DNA of 35,408 nt, from assembly GCA_049999725.1 (NCBI GenBank), contig JBNGIS010021222.1:1-35408 (forward strand), in the 5' to 3' direction. The notes beneath the pieces are model-generated. The model searched no databases and was not told the DNA's origin. It worked only from the letters and a program-made list of their open reading frames with translations. Every line of letters begins with the position of its first letter. The stretch's first letter is position 1. Source of the DNA: Haplomitrium mnioides. Its lineage: Eukaryota > Marchantiophyta > Haplomitriopsida > Calobryales. Below are positions 10,481 to 21,559 of this stretch, one piece after another. The translations under genes and the position numbers were made by a program.

Positions 10481-11345
10481 TCATTACACATATATGGTGA
10501 AAGTTATATACAATGTAGAACCCACTTGTTACAAGGATGCAATTGGCATATCTGAATGTGAGGTAGTAATGGATGAAGAAGTGAATGCACTTGATGAGAA
10601 TGAGACTTGGAAGCTAACACCACTACTTAATGGAAAGAAAGCAATTGGTTGTAGGTGGGTTTATAAAGTAAAGCATAATGCAGATGGTTGGATAAGCAAG
10701 TACAAGGCTAGAATAGTAGCTAAAGCATATGCTCAGACATATGGGATAGATTTTGATGAAACATTTAGTTTTGTTGCAAAGATGTCGACTGTGAGAGCTA
10801 TGATGTTATGGCTGCTACTAAGAGATGGGATTTACATCATATGGATGCAAAGAATGCTTTTTTGAATGGAGACATATATGAAGAAGTGTATATGGAGGAG
10901 CCATAGGGATATGTACACCATGAGTTTCTAAATTATGCATGTAAGTTGAAGAAAGCTTTATATAGATTAAAGCAAACACCCACAGCCTCGATAGATAGAA
11001 TAAACAAGTTTTTATGGAGAATTGTATTTGTGAAGAGCAAGGCAAATTAATCTATGTATGTGCATAAAACAAATTCAAGTTTTGTCATCATAGTGATATA
11101 TATTGATGATCTCATTATTACAAGTGATGATAAGTTGCAAGTTGCAAATGTTAAAAAGAGGCTTGGAGCTGAATTTTATATGAAAGACTTGGGAGAATTG
11201 ATGTACTTCTTAGGCATAGAAGCAATAAGAACACAAAAATATATTTGGTTACTACAATGGAAGTATGTTCTAGACATGTTACAGAAATACAATATGACAA
11301 TATGTAAGCCTATATCTACTTTGCTTGAGCGGAATGCAAAGTAAA
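10481..11345 (+). pseudogene. pol: Copia A reverse transcriptase (broken)
   Basis: This is the RNA-dependent DNA polymerase domain of copia elements. The frame at 10431-10865 carries ENETWKL, CRWVYKVKHNADG, KARIVAKAYAQ and DFDETFSFVAK, all conserved reverse transcriptase blocks. A frameshift at about 10805 moves the reading to the next frame (MDAKNAFLNGD), then a stop precedes GYVHHEF. The catalytic motif YIDD is intact at 11099-11110 in an open frame (11054-11344), followed by MKDLGELMYFLGIE. The domain order matches copia, but two frameshifts and several stops abolish function. Confidence 0.92.
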
Positions 11346-11821
11346 GAGCTTATTCGGGAGATGAATTGGAAGATCCAACTACTATGTGCTGGGAAATGGT
11401 TGGAAGTTTGATTTATTCGACCATGACAAGGCCAGACATGTTTCATGATGTGGGAATACTTAGTCAGTTCATGCAAGTGCCACAAAAGCCACATTTAGTT
11501 GCGACAAGGAGAGCACTACATTATTCAAAAGGCATAATGAATTATGGTTTATTTTATGCATATGGATCTAGAGTGAACTTGTTTGGATATACTGACGCAC
11601 ATTGGGTTGGATATACATATGACAGAAGATCTACAAGTGGTTATGTTTTAAGTATTGGAGGTGCTGTAGTGAGTTGGAGTAGTAAGAAGAAACCTGTATT
11701 TGCTTTGTCAAGCACAAAGGCAGAGTATAAAGGAGCACATGGTTATGACTATATAGAGGCAAAATATATATGCAAGAAGTACACATGTTATGGTTATGAC
11801 TATAGAGGCAAAATGGAATGA
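11346..11821 (+). pseudogene. pol: Copia A RNase H, 3' truncated
   Basis: An open frame from 11366 encodes the end of the polymerase connection (MVGSLIYSTMTRPDM) and RNase H. The catalytic Asp is in YTDAHWVG and the Glu in STKAEYKGA. After AEYKGA a short imperfect direct repeat appears (GGTTATGACTAT...GAGGCAAAAT at 11741-11765 and 11792-11814). It inserts an extra copy of the GYDY segment. Homology stops at about 11821. The second half of RNase H, the polypurine tract and the 3' LTR are missing. This end is the junction with a different copia fragment. Confidence 0.88.
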
Positions 11822-12460
11822 TCAAGATATGAAACTCCTAGAAGGTCTCTTTTTTTAGCAAGGATACAAGCAACATAAAAAAGAGAGAACAAAGAATTCA
11901 ACTTTAACCGCCAAGGTAGATAAGAAAAAGTAAAAAGTTGCAAAAATTTGATATTTCTACTTTTGCAAGAAAGTTGGACATTTGTCTAAAGCTTACAAAA
12001 AGAAAAAACTAGTAAGAAGAAAGAAGTAGAAGTGTCAAAGGAAGACAAATCAAAGTCATCCTCCAACACAAAATTGCTAAACATGAAGTTTCTCAAGATG
12101 AATTGGACTACATAGCCTCACTTAGAGATACAACTAATCTTGATGCATGGAATTTGGACATAGAAACATTAGATCATATGACTTCAAAAAAGGAGTGGTT
12201 CATAAACATTGTCAGAAGTGAGCTATGAGTTATCAACATGGATAATAGCTTTGGAGTATCTACAATTGCAATGGGAGATGTTTATTTCAAGATGTTACGA
12301 ATGGAAGGCAAGACTACCATCTATTTCTTGAAGGAAGTACTTTTTCAACATGAGATCAAAAAGAATCTTGCATGAGTTGGTGCATTAACTAGAACTAGCT
12401 TGAAGGTCAATTTTGACCAACATGGTTGCTAATTCTTTAATGAGCATTGAAGGTTGTTTA
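11822..12460 (+). pseudogene. Copia gag-protease fragment of another family
   Basis: A zinc-knuckle remnant, FCKKVGHLSKAY, lies at 11961-11996. Two of its Cys residues are lost: the first and the last, the latter now Tyr. It is followed by a Lys-rich stretch and then a copia protease (WNLDIETLDHMTSKKEWF at 12148-12201). Copia protease normally reads LDSGxxxHMT here, so the catalytic Asp remains but Ser-Gly is Ile-Glu. Homology fades by about 12460. It differs from the gag and protease of A, so it is a separate element fragment. There is no LTR on either side. Confidence 0.75.
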
Positions 12461-14360
12461 TGTTGGTATTAAGGAGCATAAGTTGTAGAGATTGAATTGT
12501 GTTTGAGTAGTATAGAATAGTCAAAATACCAAAGAAAAGTGCAATGTAGGCACCCAAATTTCTACAACTAAAAGTAAAAGAAAAATTTTGAGGTTTCTAG
12601 TGATGAAAGAAGAATATACAGGTTGAGCCAACCTCATTGAGGTTTGATAGGCTCAACAATGGAGAAAAACACATACATTGGTAGATTTGAGAGGTGGAAA
12701 CCAATCTATTGGTAGGGGTTGAGTATGTTGTAATGAGTTGTTGAGGTGGGCAATGTGCAATCACTTGAGGTAGATGGTGTATGGTGATTGCTTTTGAGTG
12801 ATAGAAGAGCATGATTCTGAATGCTAGTTGCTCCAAGAACTTGGCTAGTTGAGCTAGTTTTTGTAAAGACCTATGTGTACTTGTGTATTGTGAGTGAGAT
12901 GTATGGGAGAGATCATGAAAACAAACCTGACCAACATTTGAAATAGGGGTTCTATCTCCCCATGTTTGTCGTGATGTATTTGTTGCTTGGGTGTGTGGTT
13001 AATTTCTTGTTTTGAGGAAATCAATTATTTATGTGGGAATAGGACAAGTACATAGTGTCACTAGGTGGATCAATCTGTTTTACCTAGATTTGATTCACTC
13101 TATTTTGCTCTGTTCTATTATATACTATTAGGTTCTATTTTTCTTGGCATGTCAATGTTGTTCTACATAGTAGTGCTCTATTGTGTCCTGTTTTGTTTTG
13201 TGATGCTCTATGTTTTTGTCTTATTTTGTTCCAATTGAAGTTGGTGATGATATGTTGAGTTCCCAAATGCAACCAAAAGTATTTGTTGGATGGTACACAC
13301 TGAAATAATTGAGGATATGTACATGGTTTAGTCATCATGGCACAATGTAGGTGTTGATGATAGTGACTCACTTAAAAGCTCTTTATTATACTTTGTTTTC
13401 AAAAAATGTTAAGTGAGTAAATACCAATGTTGGTTTTTAGCAAATATCTCGAGTCCAATTTGATGGTCTTGAGAAAAAGACACACCTTTATTGTCAAGGA
13501 TCAACCTTTAGGCTCTTTGTATCTCGACCTTGAGAACCCTCATGCAATGATGTAGCATTGGAAAGCATCCCAAAAATACTCAAAATCCTACTTCCAAGGT
13601 TATTTTACTTAGGGAAGGGAGATAATGAGAAATCGCAAAACAAAGTTTCTCCTTTTGAAGAGTTTTTCTACCCTTTTGAGTTTTTGGTTCTACCTTTCTA
13701 ACCTCTTATTTCTTTTGATTTGTTTTCTTCTCACTCACTAATAACAAGTTCTCTAATTATTCATCATTGTATATAAACCTCACTAGCAAAACTTTTTATA
13801 GACCTCACAAACTCAACTTTTGTGGGCAAAAATATTTAGCCTTGCATGAATGCCAAGGATGACATCTACCCCTACAACACTATTGCCTCGTGACTAACAT
13901 CTTTGTTTTCCTCTTAGGTAGGATTTATTTTTCTTCTTCCTATCCAAGGAATTTGAATACGACACCCATCATAGATGATTGGTTTATTGAGCCTATAGAA
14001 TCTACCCCTTGAGCTTGGCCTTTCTCCCCACAACCAAAAATCAATCATATGATTAGCCACTCCCAAAGGTATTAAGAATCATATGGTTTTCCAAGTTGCG
14101 CATTGAGTAACAAGTTAAAGCTCTAGCAAAAATCTCTCTTGGACTTCACAAATAGTTTATGAGTGGCTTTCAAACTTTCTGGATAAGAATCATGTTGAGG
14201 TCTTGTCCTTTCTTGGACCCCTCTCACTTTAGAGTATAATTCAAACATTGAACTAGCAGATTAAGCCTTCTACTATTGAAATTTTGAAAAATAAATATAA
14301 GGCAACAAGGCAGCCTATTGCATAAATTCAAAGTCTTAAGATAAGGCAACCTTTTATTTA
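12461..14360. other. Unassigned DNA, no gene supported
   Basis: No retroelement domain is convincing on either strand. There is a short inverted repeat at about 12622-12658 (GGTTGAGCC with GGCTCAAC), and a T-rich plus-strand tract at about 13070-13240. A weak minus-strand similarity to a copia integrase C-terminus near 13440-13600 was considered but is too poor to call. Probably decayed transposon DNA. Confidence 0.45.
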
Positions 14361-14705
14361 TTTTCAAAAGTTCTCAGCTCCTTGTTGAAGAAACAATAAT
14401 ACAAGAAGACAACCAAAAGAATGACACATCTCAGTGAAACAAGTTGAGCAACTCATTGAGATCTCCAATGGAATCAAAACCTCAACAAAAATTTGTTGAA
14501 GTACATTGTTTTATCTTGACAGTAAGATTGATAAGCATTCATGTAGAATGTTGGTGGATCATAGAAGTTTTGAGAATGTCAAGTCACTACATTTTGCTAG
14601 AAGAAATAAAGAATTTTTTTTTACTATCAAACTATATTTGGTAGTTAAAAACATGATGTATTCCAAACTAAAAAGAAATTTCTTCTAACAATTCGAAAGA
14701 AGTGT
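14361..14705 (+). pseudogene. Gypsy protease fragment related to element G
   Basis: DNA and protein similarity to 18640-18960 of G is clear. The landmarks are GAAGAAACAA, then CTCCAATGGAAT, then a segment reading HSCRMLVDHRSFENV (G has HSCRMLADCRSFENL), then AAAAACATGATGT before similarity ends near 14705. It lacks LTRs, gag and reverse transcriptase, and shows a deletion near its start relative to G. It is an orphan piece of the same gypsy family as B and G. Confidence 0.75.
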
Positions 14706-15215
14706 GAGTTGGGGATCTGAAGCACTCTGGGAAATTTTGCAAATCTAGGATCATAGCCAAACCACTTCCCTATTTTTTGGACAAGTAGCCATCCTAGGGA
14801 CACATTAGTACTCAAGATATGCAATCTGGTGGAAGTAATCAACAGGCCACTCATCAACAAGGGCAACATGACAAAGAGACCAAAACTGGGATGATTGAAC
14901 GGAGGGATGCCCTATAGATTTATCTCAAAAGAACTTGCAAGAGAGCTGCTATTAGAGCGATCTCAAGGTGACAAAATTTGTTGTGAAGGGGTGAGAAACA
15001 AGGAAGCATGGACATAATTGATGATTCAAATGCAGAATGGGAGGGCAAGGCGATTTGAGTCACTACGCCCTCACTTCTCAACGCTTCGGGCCATGACATA
15101 GCTTGACATGAAGAGGAATTTAAGGCGTTTTTTGTGTAGATTAAATCAAGAGAAACAATGGAGGGACAAGGATGCAATGTTTTCTAGATCGCGGTGACAA
15201 CACATGATCCCAAAT
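14706..15215. other. Unassigned DNA left of the worn X LTR
   Basis: No protein domain is recognised. It may include the outer part of the X LTR (U3), because the left limit of that LTR cannot be placed by comparison with the copy at 30122. The minus-strand open frames at 14645-14869 and 14920-15177 resemble nothing I know. Confidence 0.4.
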
Positions 15216-17261
15216 TTTGGGTTTGAGCTATCAGATCCAAGTTATCGGGTACAATCTTTTCTGTCGGGTAAGATTGTCATTTTGTAAATTGTTGTTCTTT
15301 CCCTATCAAGTGCGGTGGTCCAACTTTCTAGTGAAAGACTACATCGGACGATGCTCTATTGGGTCAAAGTCATCAGGTTCGATCTTTTCTATTGGGCTAG
15401 ACTACTCTTTTGTATGGTGTGTTTCCTTTGTTATCGAAAGCGACGGTTCAACTTCTTCATTGAAGACGACATTAAGTGGCGATCTATTGAGTCAGAGTTA
15501 TCAGGTCTAATCTTTTCTATTAAGTTAGACTATCCTTTGCTATCGAAAGCAGTAGTCCAACTTCTTTGTGAAGGACAACATAAGGCGGCACTGTATCAGG
15601 TCGGAGTTATCAGGTCCAATGTTGCTTTTCAAGTCCAGTCTGATCTATCGGGTTGGAGTTATTGGGTCTGATCTTTTCTATCAAGCCGGACTGTCTTTTT
15701 GTATTGTGTTTGTTCTTTGCTATTAGGAGAGGTGGTCCAACTTTCCTGTTAAAATCAGCGTGAGGCGGTGCTCAATCGAATCAAAGTTATTGGGTCCAAA
15801 CTTACTTATTGGGTCCAATGTCTTCTATCTCGCCAGTTCTAGCGAATGGGGGACCAATAATGGCTCGGTCGCCATTTGTTCAAGAATCAAGACAAAAGTC
15901 GCAACCCAAGTGGTTGTTACATTAAAGAAACAAGAAAGGACCAAGGAAGTATACATAAACTAGCAGGCCACTCCTCATTGCCATTAAATGAAGAAAAACA
16001 AGAGCTTCCAAGCAAGGGTCAGGATGGAAAATCAAGAAAGGGAGGAAATGAGCAAAGGGTTTAGATTGCCTCACTTCAAGGTTTGAAGAGTTGATTATCT
16101 TGTGCAAATAAAGAATCACGATATAGGGGAGAGAATTTTAGTGACATTTCAATTGCAACGGGTGTACTTGTGCTAGAGGACAATCAAGAGTGGAGGTGGA
16201 TTGAAGAAGGGATGGGAACCGTTTGGTAGGAGGCTCTAGAAGCTCAAGATGTTTAGGTGGACTCACTCTTGAAGGTAACTGGCATTCGAAGGTGAATCGA
16301 CACTATGAGGAGAGGACAATTCTTTCAACTTGTAATTTGTGAGAGGAAGCTAAGTGGGGTCCTTGTGTCATCTTCGCTTGGTTTGTGCAAAAAATTAATC
16401 CCATGAGCGATACGAGAGTGCTGCTGGTTTCACATTCAAGGGAAGCAAGGGGAGGAGTGTCAAACTTAAAGCCTTTGGATAGCAAGGAAGATCCAGCCAA
16501 GGCTATGGGTGGATTGGGTTGGCCCAAATTTGAGAGGGTTTTTTATCCAAAGGTGGAAGTTAAACAAGACCTCTTCCTAGCTTGAAGAAGTAAATCTAAG
16601 ACTTCTAGTTATCGAAGTGGATAAGCTATCTAGATAGGATGTGTGAGTGGGGAAAGAAGTGTCGTGTTGTAGAGTTATTCAAGTGGTGATGAAGGGTTTG
16701 TTGGACATTAGCACTTGTGATTTCTGTTGTATTTTATTTGTATAGACTTAATAGATATACTTCAGAATAGGAAACAAATGTTGCAAGAGATAGATAGGAA
16801 GATAGCGACACGTGTACATATGTTGAGTGGCAAATAGATAGGAGTCAAAATTTGGTTTATCCTTGCTAGTCCGTTGGAGAATTAGATAAGATTCTTGGCT
16901 GGTTCAACTAATGAAGTAGCTAGCCTTGTATCAGGTTAGAACTTTGTGAACATCTTTTTGTAGCGATGTATATTTCATGTCTTGAAATCATATCATAAGC
17001 AAGATGTCTTGGCCGGCTTCAAGGATCGATTAGTGTAGGTCTATTTGCTTGGTGGTTCTGTGAACAAAAGTGATGGTCTATTTTGGCTTGGTAGTTGTTG
17101 ATAAGATGATAGGCTTGTAGAGCAAAGTTCAGGCTTGTTAAGACCCGAAAGTGATAATAATGGCTCTAAGGCCATCTCATAAAAGACCATGTAATACTTT
17201 GTCACCACTTCTCTATGAAATTGCATCCTTGAGTGTGAAAGAAGAAGAGATAGGCGTGATA
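15216..17261 (+). repeat. Long, worn LTR of family X (copy 1)
   Basis: Similarity to 30600-32768 is seen in order. First come tandem units each containing a GGTGGTCCAACTT-like phrase (at about 15314, 15442, 15551 and 15731). Next is the GTGGA...GAAGCTCTAGAGGCTC-like region (about 16190-16300), then the GGTGGAAGT...GAAGTAAATC region (about 16550-16600), then a GGCCATCTCA phrase (about 17170) leading to the LTR end. The end at 17261 is placed because a leader similar to 32769 onward follows. The copy has lost most CpG sites still present in copy 2. The left edge is unresolved. Confidence 0.6.
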
Positions 17262-17356
17262 TAATTTTTATGTGCTAGAAGAAGGGAAAAGGTTCAAAAG
17301 AATCTAAGATTTACCTAGAGCTAGAATATCATTTTGCGCAGAGAAGACCCACCAGG
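17262..17356 (+). other. X leader and primer-site remnant, cut by G
   Basis: This aligns with 32769-32860 downstream of X LTR copy 2. TGTGCTAGAAGAA (17271-17283) corresponds to TGGCGCTAGAAGG, and ATATCATTTTGCGCA to ATATCACTTTGTGCA. Element G is inserted at 17357, with the flank CCAGG. Confidence 0.65.
17352..17356. repeat. Left target-site duplication of gypsy G
   Basis: CCAGG flanks the 5' LTR of G. The partner is CCAAG at 27886-27890, one mismatch. Confidence 0.75.
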
Positions 17357-17762
17357 TGTAATAGTACAAACATGATGTTGTACTATTTAAAAGAAAATAT
17401 AGAGGAGTGAAGGAAGTGGTACATGTCTCTTTTAGAGTTGATTACTTACCTTTGAATTTTTTTTAGAGTTTGATGGTTGAAACTAAAAGTGAATTGTAAG
17501 TGATCAATTTAGGGTTGAAATTAGAAGTGACTTGTAAGTGAAGAAAGAGGGATGAAACCCTCTTCTCTTGTATAAATAGAAGGGCTTTATAGCCCCATTC
17601 TTCATTATGGAGTTCCTCTCCATTCGGTTTGGCTCTTTGGTTGTTTGGCTTTGGCTAACACTCTTGGATTTTGTTTGCTTATTGGCCTTAAATTGTGCAG
17701 CCCTAGTTGAGTTGTCTTGAATTTGTTACTTATTTGGAAGTCGGTCCTTGAGTTCTTTTACA
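17357..17762 (+). repeat. Gypsy G 5' LTR
   Basis: 406 bp with TG...CA ends, similar over its length to 27493-27885 and to the B LTR. A TATA-like box (TATAAATAGA) is at 17571-17580, followed by AGGGCTT as in the other LTR copies. The primer site begins one base after its end. Confidence 0.93.
17571..17580 (+). promoter_or_regulatory. TATA-like box of gypsy G 5' LTR
   Basis: TATAAATAGA is conserved in sequence and position in the 3' LTR (27705-27714) and, on the minus strand, in the B LTR. This supports it as the core promoter of the family. Confidence 0.6.
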
Positions 17763-17763
17763 T

Positions 17764-17776
17764 TGGTTTCAGAGGT
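17764..17776 (+). other. Gypsy G primer-binding site
   Basis: TGGTTTCAGAGGT, one base after the 5' LTR, is a degenerate match to the initiator-Met-tRNA site TGGTATCAGAGCC (three differences). Confidence 0.8.
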
Positions 17777-17794
17777 ACGGTTCTTTTTGGTGGA

Positions 17795-18700
17795 ATGGAG
17801 AATCAAGAAGCAAAGATGCAAAAGATGCAACATCAAATTGAACATCTTTCTCGCCTTCCAAAAGTTCAAATGCAAATAGAGAAGATGGCACACTTTCAAG
17901 AAGAAGAAATTCATATGTGGTTTCCCAAACCAAAAATATATGATGAGAGGACGGTTCTTGGCTTATATGAGAATTTCTTATTTGATTGCGAGCAATATTT
18001 TGAGGCTACCAACATAAGAGAGGATGGTAGAAGAATTAGTTTTGTTGCAATTCAATTGGAAGGAATGGCAGATACTTGGTGGAGATATCAAATTGAGTAA
18101 GCTCAACGTGGAATTGTTGCACCAATTGCTTCTTGACAAGAATTCAAAGAAGTGGTGAATAAAAGATTTAGGGTTTTTGAATGCTCCAAATGTGGCAAGA
18201 GATCGCTTGACAACATTGAAGCAATTGGGTATCGTAAAGAGCTACATTAGACAGTTTCATAATATCATTATACAAATTCCTAATATAGACGAGGGAAAAG
18301 CTTTATATCACTTTGTTTGAGGATTAAAGCCTCACACTAGAATGGAAGTGACAATAAGAGAGCCCATTCAAATAGAAGAAGTAATGCGATGGTTGAGAGA
18401 TCTGACTCATTGCTAGCAATTACCAAAGTAAGGCTACATCCACAACAAGCTTTACCAAATGATTATGTGCCATCAAATGAGACTGCAACTATGGAGATTG
18501 ATGTGGTACAATAAGTGACACTCACCGATGTGGAGCATAAGTGTCTACGCCAAAGAAGAGGATGTTTGTATTGTCAAAAACTTGTTTATATGATTGCAAA
18601 TTTCCTACGTCAACAAGGTCGACCACGCGCTCTTGCTCAAGTAGAAATTGTTGAAGAAAAAAACTATAGAAACAACAGACCTCAGTTAAAAAATCAAATG
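17795..18700 (+). pseudogene. gag: Gypsy G gag (broken)
   Basis: An ATG at 17795 opens a frame running to a TAA at 18098. It contains a Gln/Met-rich coiled-coil-like start, then FDCEQYFEATNIREDGRR and MADTWWRYQIE of the Retrotrans_gag domain. Homology continues in other frames past the stop: FKEVVNKRF, then LKQLGIVKSYIRQFH-like and LKPHTRMEVTIRE-like segments at about 18220-18370. A degenerate zinc knuckle (CLYCQK..., His and last Cys lost) is near 18565-18605. The TAA at 18098 is at the same codon as the TAA in B. Confidence 0.88.
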
Positions 18701-18710
18701 GTTTACTGAG

Positions 18711-19208
18711 AGCTTCATTAGTTCCAATGGAAATAAAAGCTTGACAAGAATTCGAAGCAATTTGTTTCATGTAGATGGCATAGTTAATGAGCATTCTTGT
18801 AGAATGTTGGCTGATTGTAGAAGTTTTGAAAATCTCATGTCATTACGTTTTGCAAAGAAATTCAAAGCTAAAACTTTTCCTATTAAGGGAAGTTTTGTAA
18901 CTATGGTTGATGGCAAAAAACATGATGTGTTCCACTCGCACAAGCCATTTCTTCAAAGGATTGGCAAGGAGTATAAGGAATTTATAGATTTTGCTATTTC
19001 CCCTATATAGTATGAGATTATTTTGGGTTTGCCTTGGCTTGAAGATCGAACTGCTCAAGTTGATTGGGAAAAACGACAAATTCAAGTTACTTTACAAGGA
19101 AAGAAAATTTTTTTAGGGCATCCGACACCATTGGTGAAGAATCCCAAATCAATTCAACATAATGCATTAATGGAGAAAAATTTATTTGTCTTTGTTGTAT
19201 GGATCTAG
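18711..19208 (+). pseudogene. pol: Gypsy G protease and linker (broken)
   Basis: An open frame at 18741-19010 starts TRIRSNLFHVDGIV. At the active site it reads LADCRSF, where retropepsins have DSG or DTG, so Asp is present but Gly is not. After a TAG it continues YEIILGLPWLEDRTAQVDW, the conserved protease C-terminus, into the linker (19023-19208). B has the same layout. It is probably inactive. Confidence 0.85.
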
Positions 19209-20568
19209 TCTATCATGAACTTGAATAAAGAGGAAGAGAAATATGTATCGACCTCAATGATTGACAATATTTTGAAAGAGTTTTAAGATGTGTTTTGAGA
19301 TGATTTTCCAAAAGAGTTACCAAATGATCGTGGAATGCCCTTTTCAATTGAGATAATACTAGGAAGTACTCTATAGATTATCACGGTTTGAATAATCAAG
19401 CTGTAAAGAATGCTCTACCACATATTGATGATTTGTTAGATCAATTAAGTGGGGCACAAATCTTTTCCAAGTTGGACATTTGAAGTGGTTATTGGCAAAT
19501 TCCTATCAAGCTAAGCGATGTGTCTAAGATATCTTTTTGCACAAGGTATGGACACTTTGAATGGAAGGTTCTTACATTTGGTCTCACTCATGCTCCGACC
19601 ATTAATTTGATCAAATGCATTGAAGTTTTGATAAGTTATTTAATAAGTCAATTTTGGTAATCTTGGATGACATTCTTATTTTAGTAAAACTAAAATTGAT
19701 ATCGCAATCATCTAAAAGAAGTATTGCAAAGATTGCACTATTGGAAGTTTTATTAGAAAAGATCCAAGTGCAAATTTGGGAAGCAAGAAGCTATTTACCT
19801 AGTGCACAAGGTGTTTGCAGACAACATCAAGATGGAAGGAGAGAAAGCTAAGGTTATTACAGAGTGACCAACACCAAAGGAGGCAAAAGGACGTTAGAGC
19901 CTTTAATGGATTGGTAAGCTTCCATCAATGATTCATCAATTATTATAGGCATATTGTTGCACCATGTACATATGTACTAAGCAAGGAGGTCAAGTTTCAA
20001 TGGATTGCCAAAGAGCAAGTGACATTTCAACAACTCAAAGATGTAATCTCTTCGTGTCATATTCTTCATCTATATGATCGAAATGCACGTTGTATAGTTG
20101 ATTTTGATGCTTCTAATTTTGCTATTGGAGTAGTTTTGCAACAAGAGTTTGCGGATGAACTTCATCAAATTGACTTCATGTCACGCTGATTAAATGCGGC
20201 GGAGAGAAATTATTCTGCAAGAGATTGAGAGAAATTGGCAATGGTTTATGCTACAAAAGTATGGAGACACTATCTTTTAAGAAGACTTGTGCTTATATGC
20301 ACAAATCACAAGTCATTGTTACAAGCAATTCATTTGGAAATTATAGCAAGTTGCTATCACCGATGGGAAAATCAACTACAACTCTTTGATATCAAGCTAG
20401 AATACAAGCATAGAAGGTTTCACACTATATTTGGATGAGGCATCTAGTAGGAGTTATTGCTAGAAACTACAAGAAGATTATTTTTTTAGTCTTGTTTAAG
20501 CACAATTGGCCATCAACAATAGTGAGTATAATTATTTTTCTATTTGAGATGGTATTCTCTATTTAAGC
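19209..20568 (+). pseudogene. pol: Gypsy G reverse transcriptase and RNase H (broken, internally deleted)
   Basis: Compared with B, the segment with the first reverse transcriptase blocks is missing at about 19375, where a linker piece joins a YHGLNNQAVKNALPHIDDLLDQ-like region. Next come SKLDI, a stop, SGYWQIPIK and FGLTHAPT. The catalytic motif ILDDILIL, with both Asp residues, is at about 19656-19680. Thumb and connection follow, and then RNase H with its first Asp intact (VDFDASNFAIG, about 20100) and LAMVYATKVWRHYLLRR (20235-20438). The gene stops at the H insertion. Its last bases match B up to GGTATTCTCTA. Confidence 0.88.
20564..20568. repeat. Left target-site duplication of gypsy H
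   Basis: TAAGC here pairs with TAGGC at 26129-26133, one mismatch. Keeping one copy gives an alignment of equal length to the uninterrupted site in B (minus strand, about 6750-6780), which independently supports the insertion point. Confidence 0.8.
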
Positions 20569-20569
20569 T

Positions 20570-21379
20570 TATGAAGCTAGAGGCTTTGCCGATTTCTCCT
20601 CATGTGACTTTGATATTGAGTGCACATTGAATATGAGAGGTAGGTGGAAGTGTGGTCTTCTATCATCAATACACAATAAAATCTACAAAGTCTACAAAGT
20701 ATAAATACTCAACACAAAATAACTTGGAAATCCTCAACTCTTTACTCCAAATATTCTCAAACAAAACACTCTAGCTCTCACCCTTCTAACTCTCAACACA
20801 CTCCTCACTCTATGAAAAACCACTTGTATTTGTCCCTACAAACAATTCCAAAGATAATATTTTGAGATTCTCTCGAAGAATAAGTCAAAGAACAAATTTA
20901 CTTTTCTTGACTTTTCTTCTCTTTAGTCAATTCTAGAAGAATTTCTCTAAAGTACTTACTACTAGTTCAATTTGCATGTACTATGACTTACTAGAAAGCT
21001 TGTCAAGTGAGTTTTTTACCCATTCAATAATATTTGTATTTTCTATTCTTTAGATACTCTCTATTTTGACTTTAATGCAATACAATTTTGCAACTTTGAC
21101 ATGTTATTACTTCCGGTTCACAAGAGCTTTTACACTTCTGTAAATTGCAACTAGTTACATTAGCAACATAATATACTATTTTAAAATATCAGTTTCCAAA
21201 AATTCCTAATAAGAAAAAATTTACACTATACTCAAATTTACACATATTAAAGAAAACCAATCAAATATAAGTTTCCTCTAATAACCTCTAAGTCTTCTCC
21301 ATACTTCATCACAAAACATTCCATTCTATGAAAATTTTCCAATCTCATTAAAATTCTCTCAAACCATTTCATGCCTTCA
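20570..21379 (-). repeat. Gypsy H 3' LTR with internal deletion
   Basis: Matches the ends of the 24977-26128 LTR but lacks about 350 bp. At about 20824 the phrase GAAAAACCAC joins directly to TTGTATTTGT, whereas the other LTR has an intervening segment (about 25231-25582). The outer terminus has mutated from TG to TA. The polypurine tract lies right beside the inner end, which makes this the 3' LTR. Confidence 0.88.
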
Positions 21380-21380
21380 C

Positions 21381-21396
21381 ATTTTATCCCCTTCTA
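21381..21396 (-). other. Gypsy H polypurine tract
   Basis: On the minus strand AGAAGGGGATAAAATG precedes the LTR start TGAAGGCATG. This is the position and composition of a plus-strand primer, and it fixes the orientation of H. Confidence 0.75.
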
Positions 21397-21559
21397 AGGT
21401 TTCACTTTGCTCTTAGAGTGACATTCTCCTTACGTCCATGAAGTGGTTGCCTTTCACACAATCATAGCACCTTCATGTTAAGAAAAAAATTAGATATACC
21501 CTTAGAAAATACATTTACACAAAAAATACCTTGTCGATATTTCTTCTAATTCCTCTTGT

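Larger units (their letters stand above)
2515..11821 (+). mobile_element. Ty1/copia element A, decayed, split by gypsy element B
   Basis: Domains occur in copia order on the plus strand: 5' LTR, primer site, gag with CCHC knuckle, protease remnant, pre-integrase zinc region and integrase. After the 4.85-kb insertion of element B come the rest of integrase, reverse transcriptase and RNase H. Integrase before reverse transcriptase is diagnostic of Ty1/copia. The left limit (about 2515) is tentative because no second LTR is available for comparison. The right limit is where RNase H homology stops (about 11821). No 3' LTR is found, so the 3' end has been lost. Stops and frameshifts occur throughout, so the element is not autonomous. 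Confidence 0.85.

Noticed and set aside
12597-13371. Minus-strand open frames rich in His, Ser and Pro
   Set aside because: Composition reflects the plus-strand T/G-rich DNA. No domain recognised.
13440-13600. Minus-strand similarity to the copia integrase C-terminus (FG-like block and a KVDP...RCVF phrase)
   Set aside because: Only a few residues match, with stops between. No neighbouring integrase or polymerase blocks were found on that strand.
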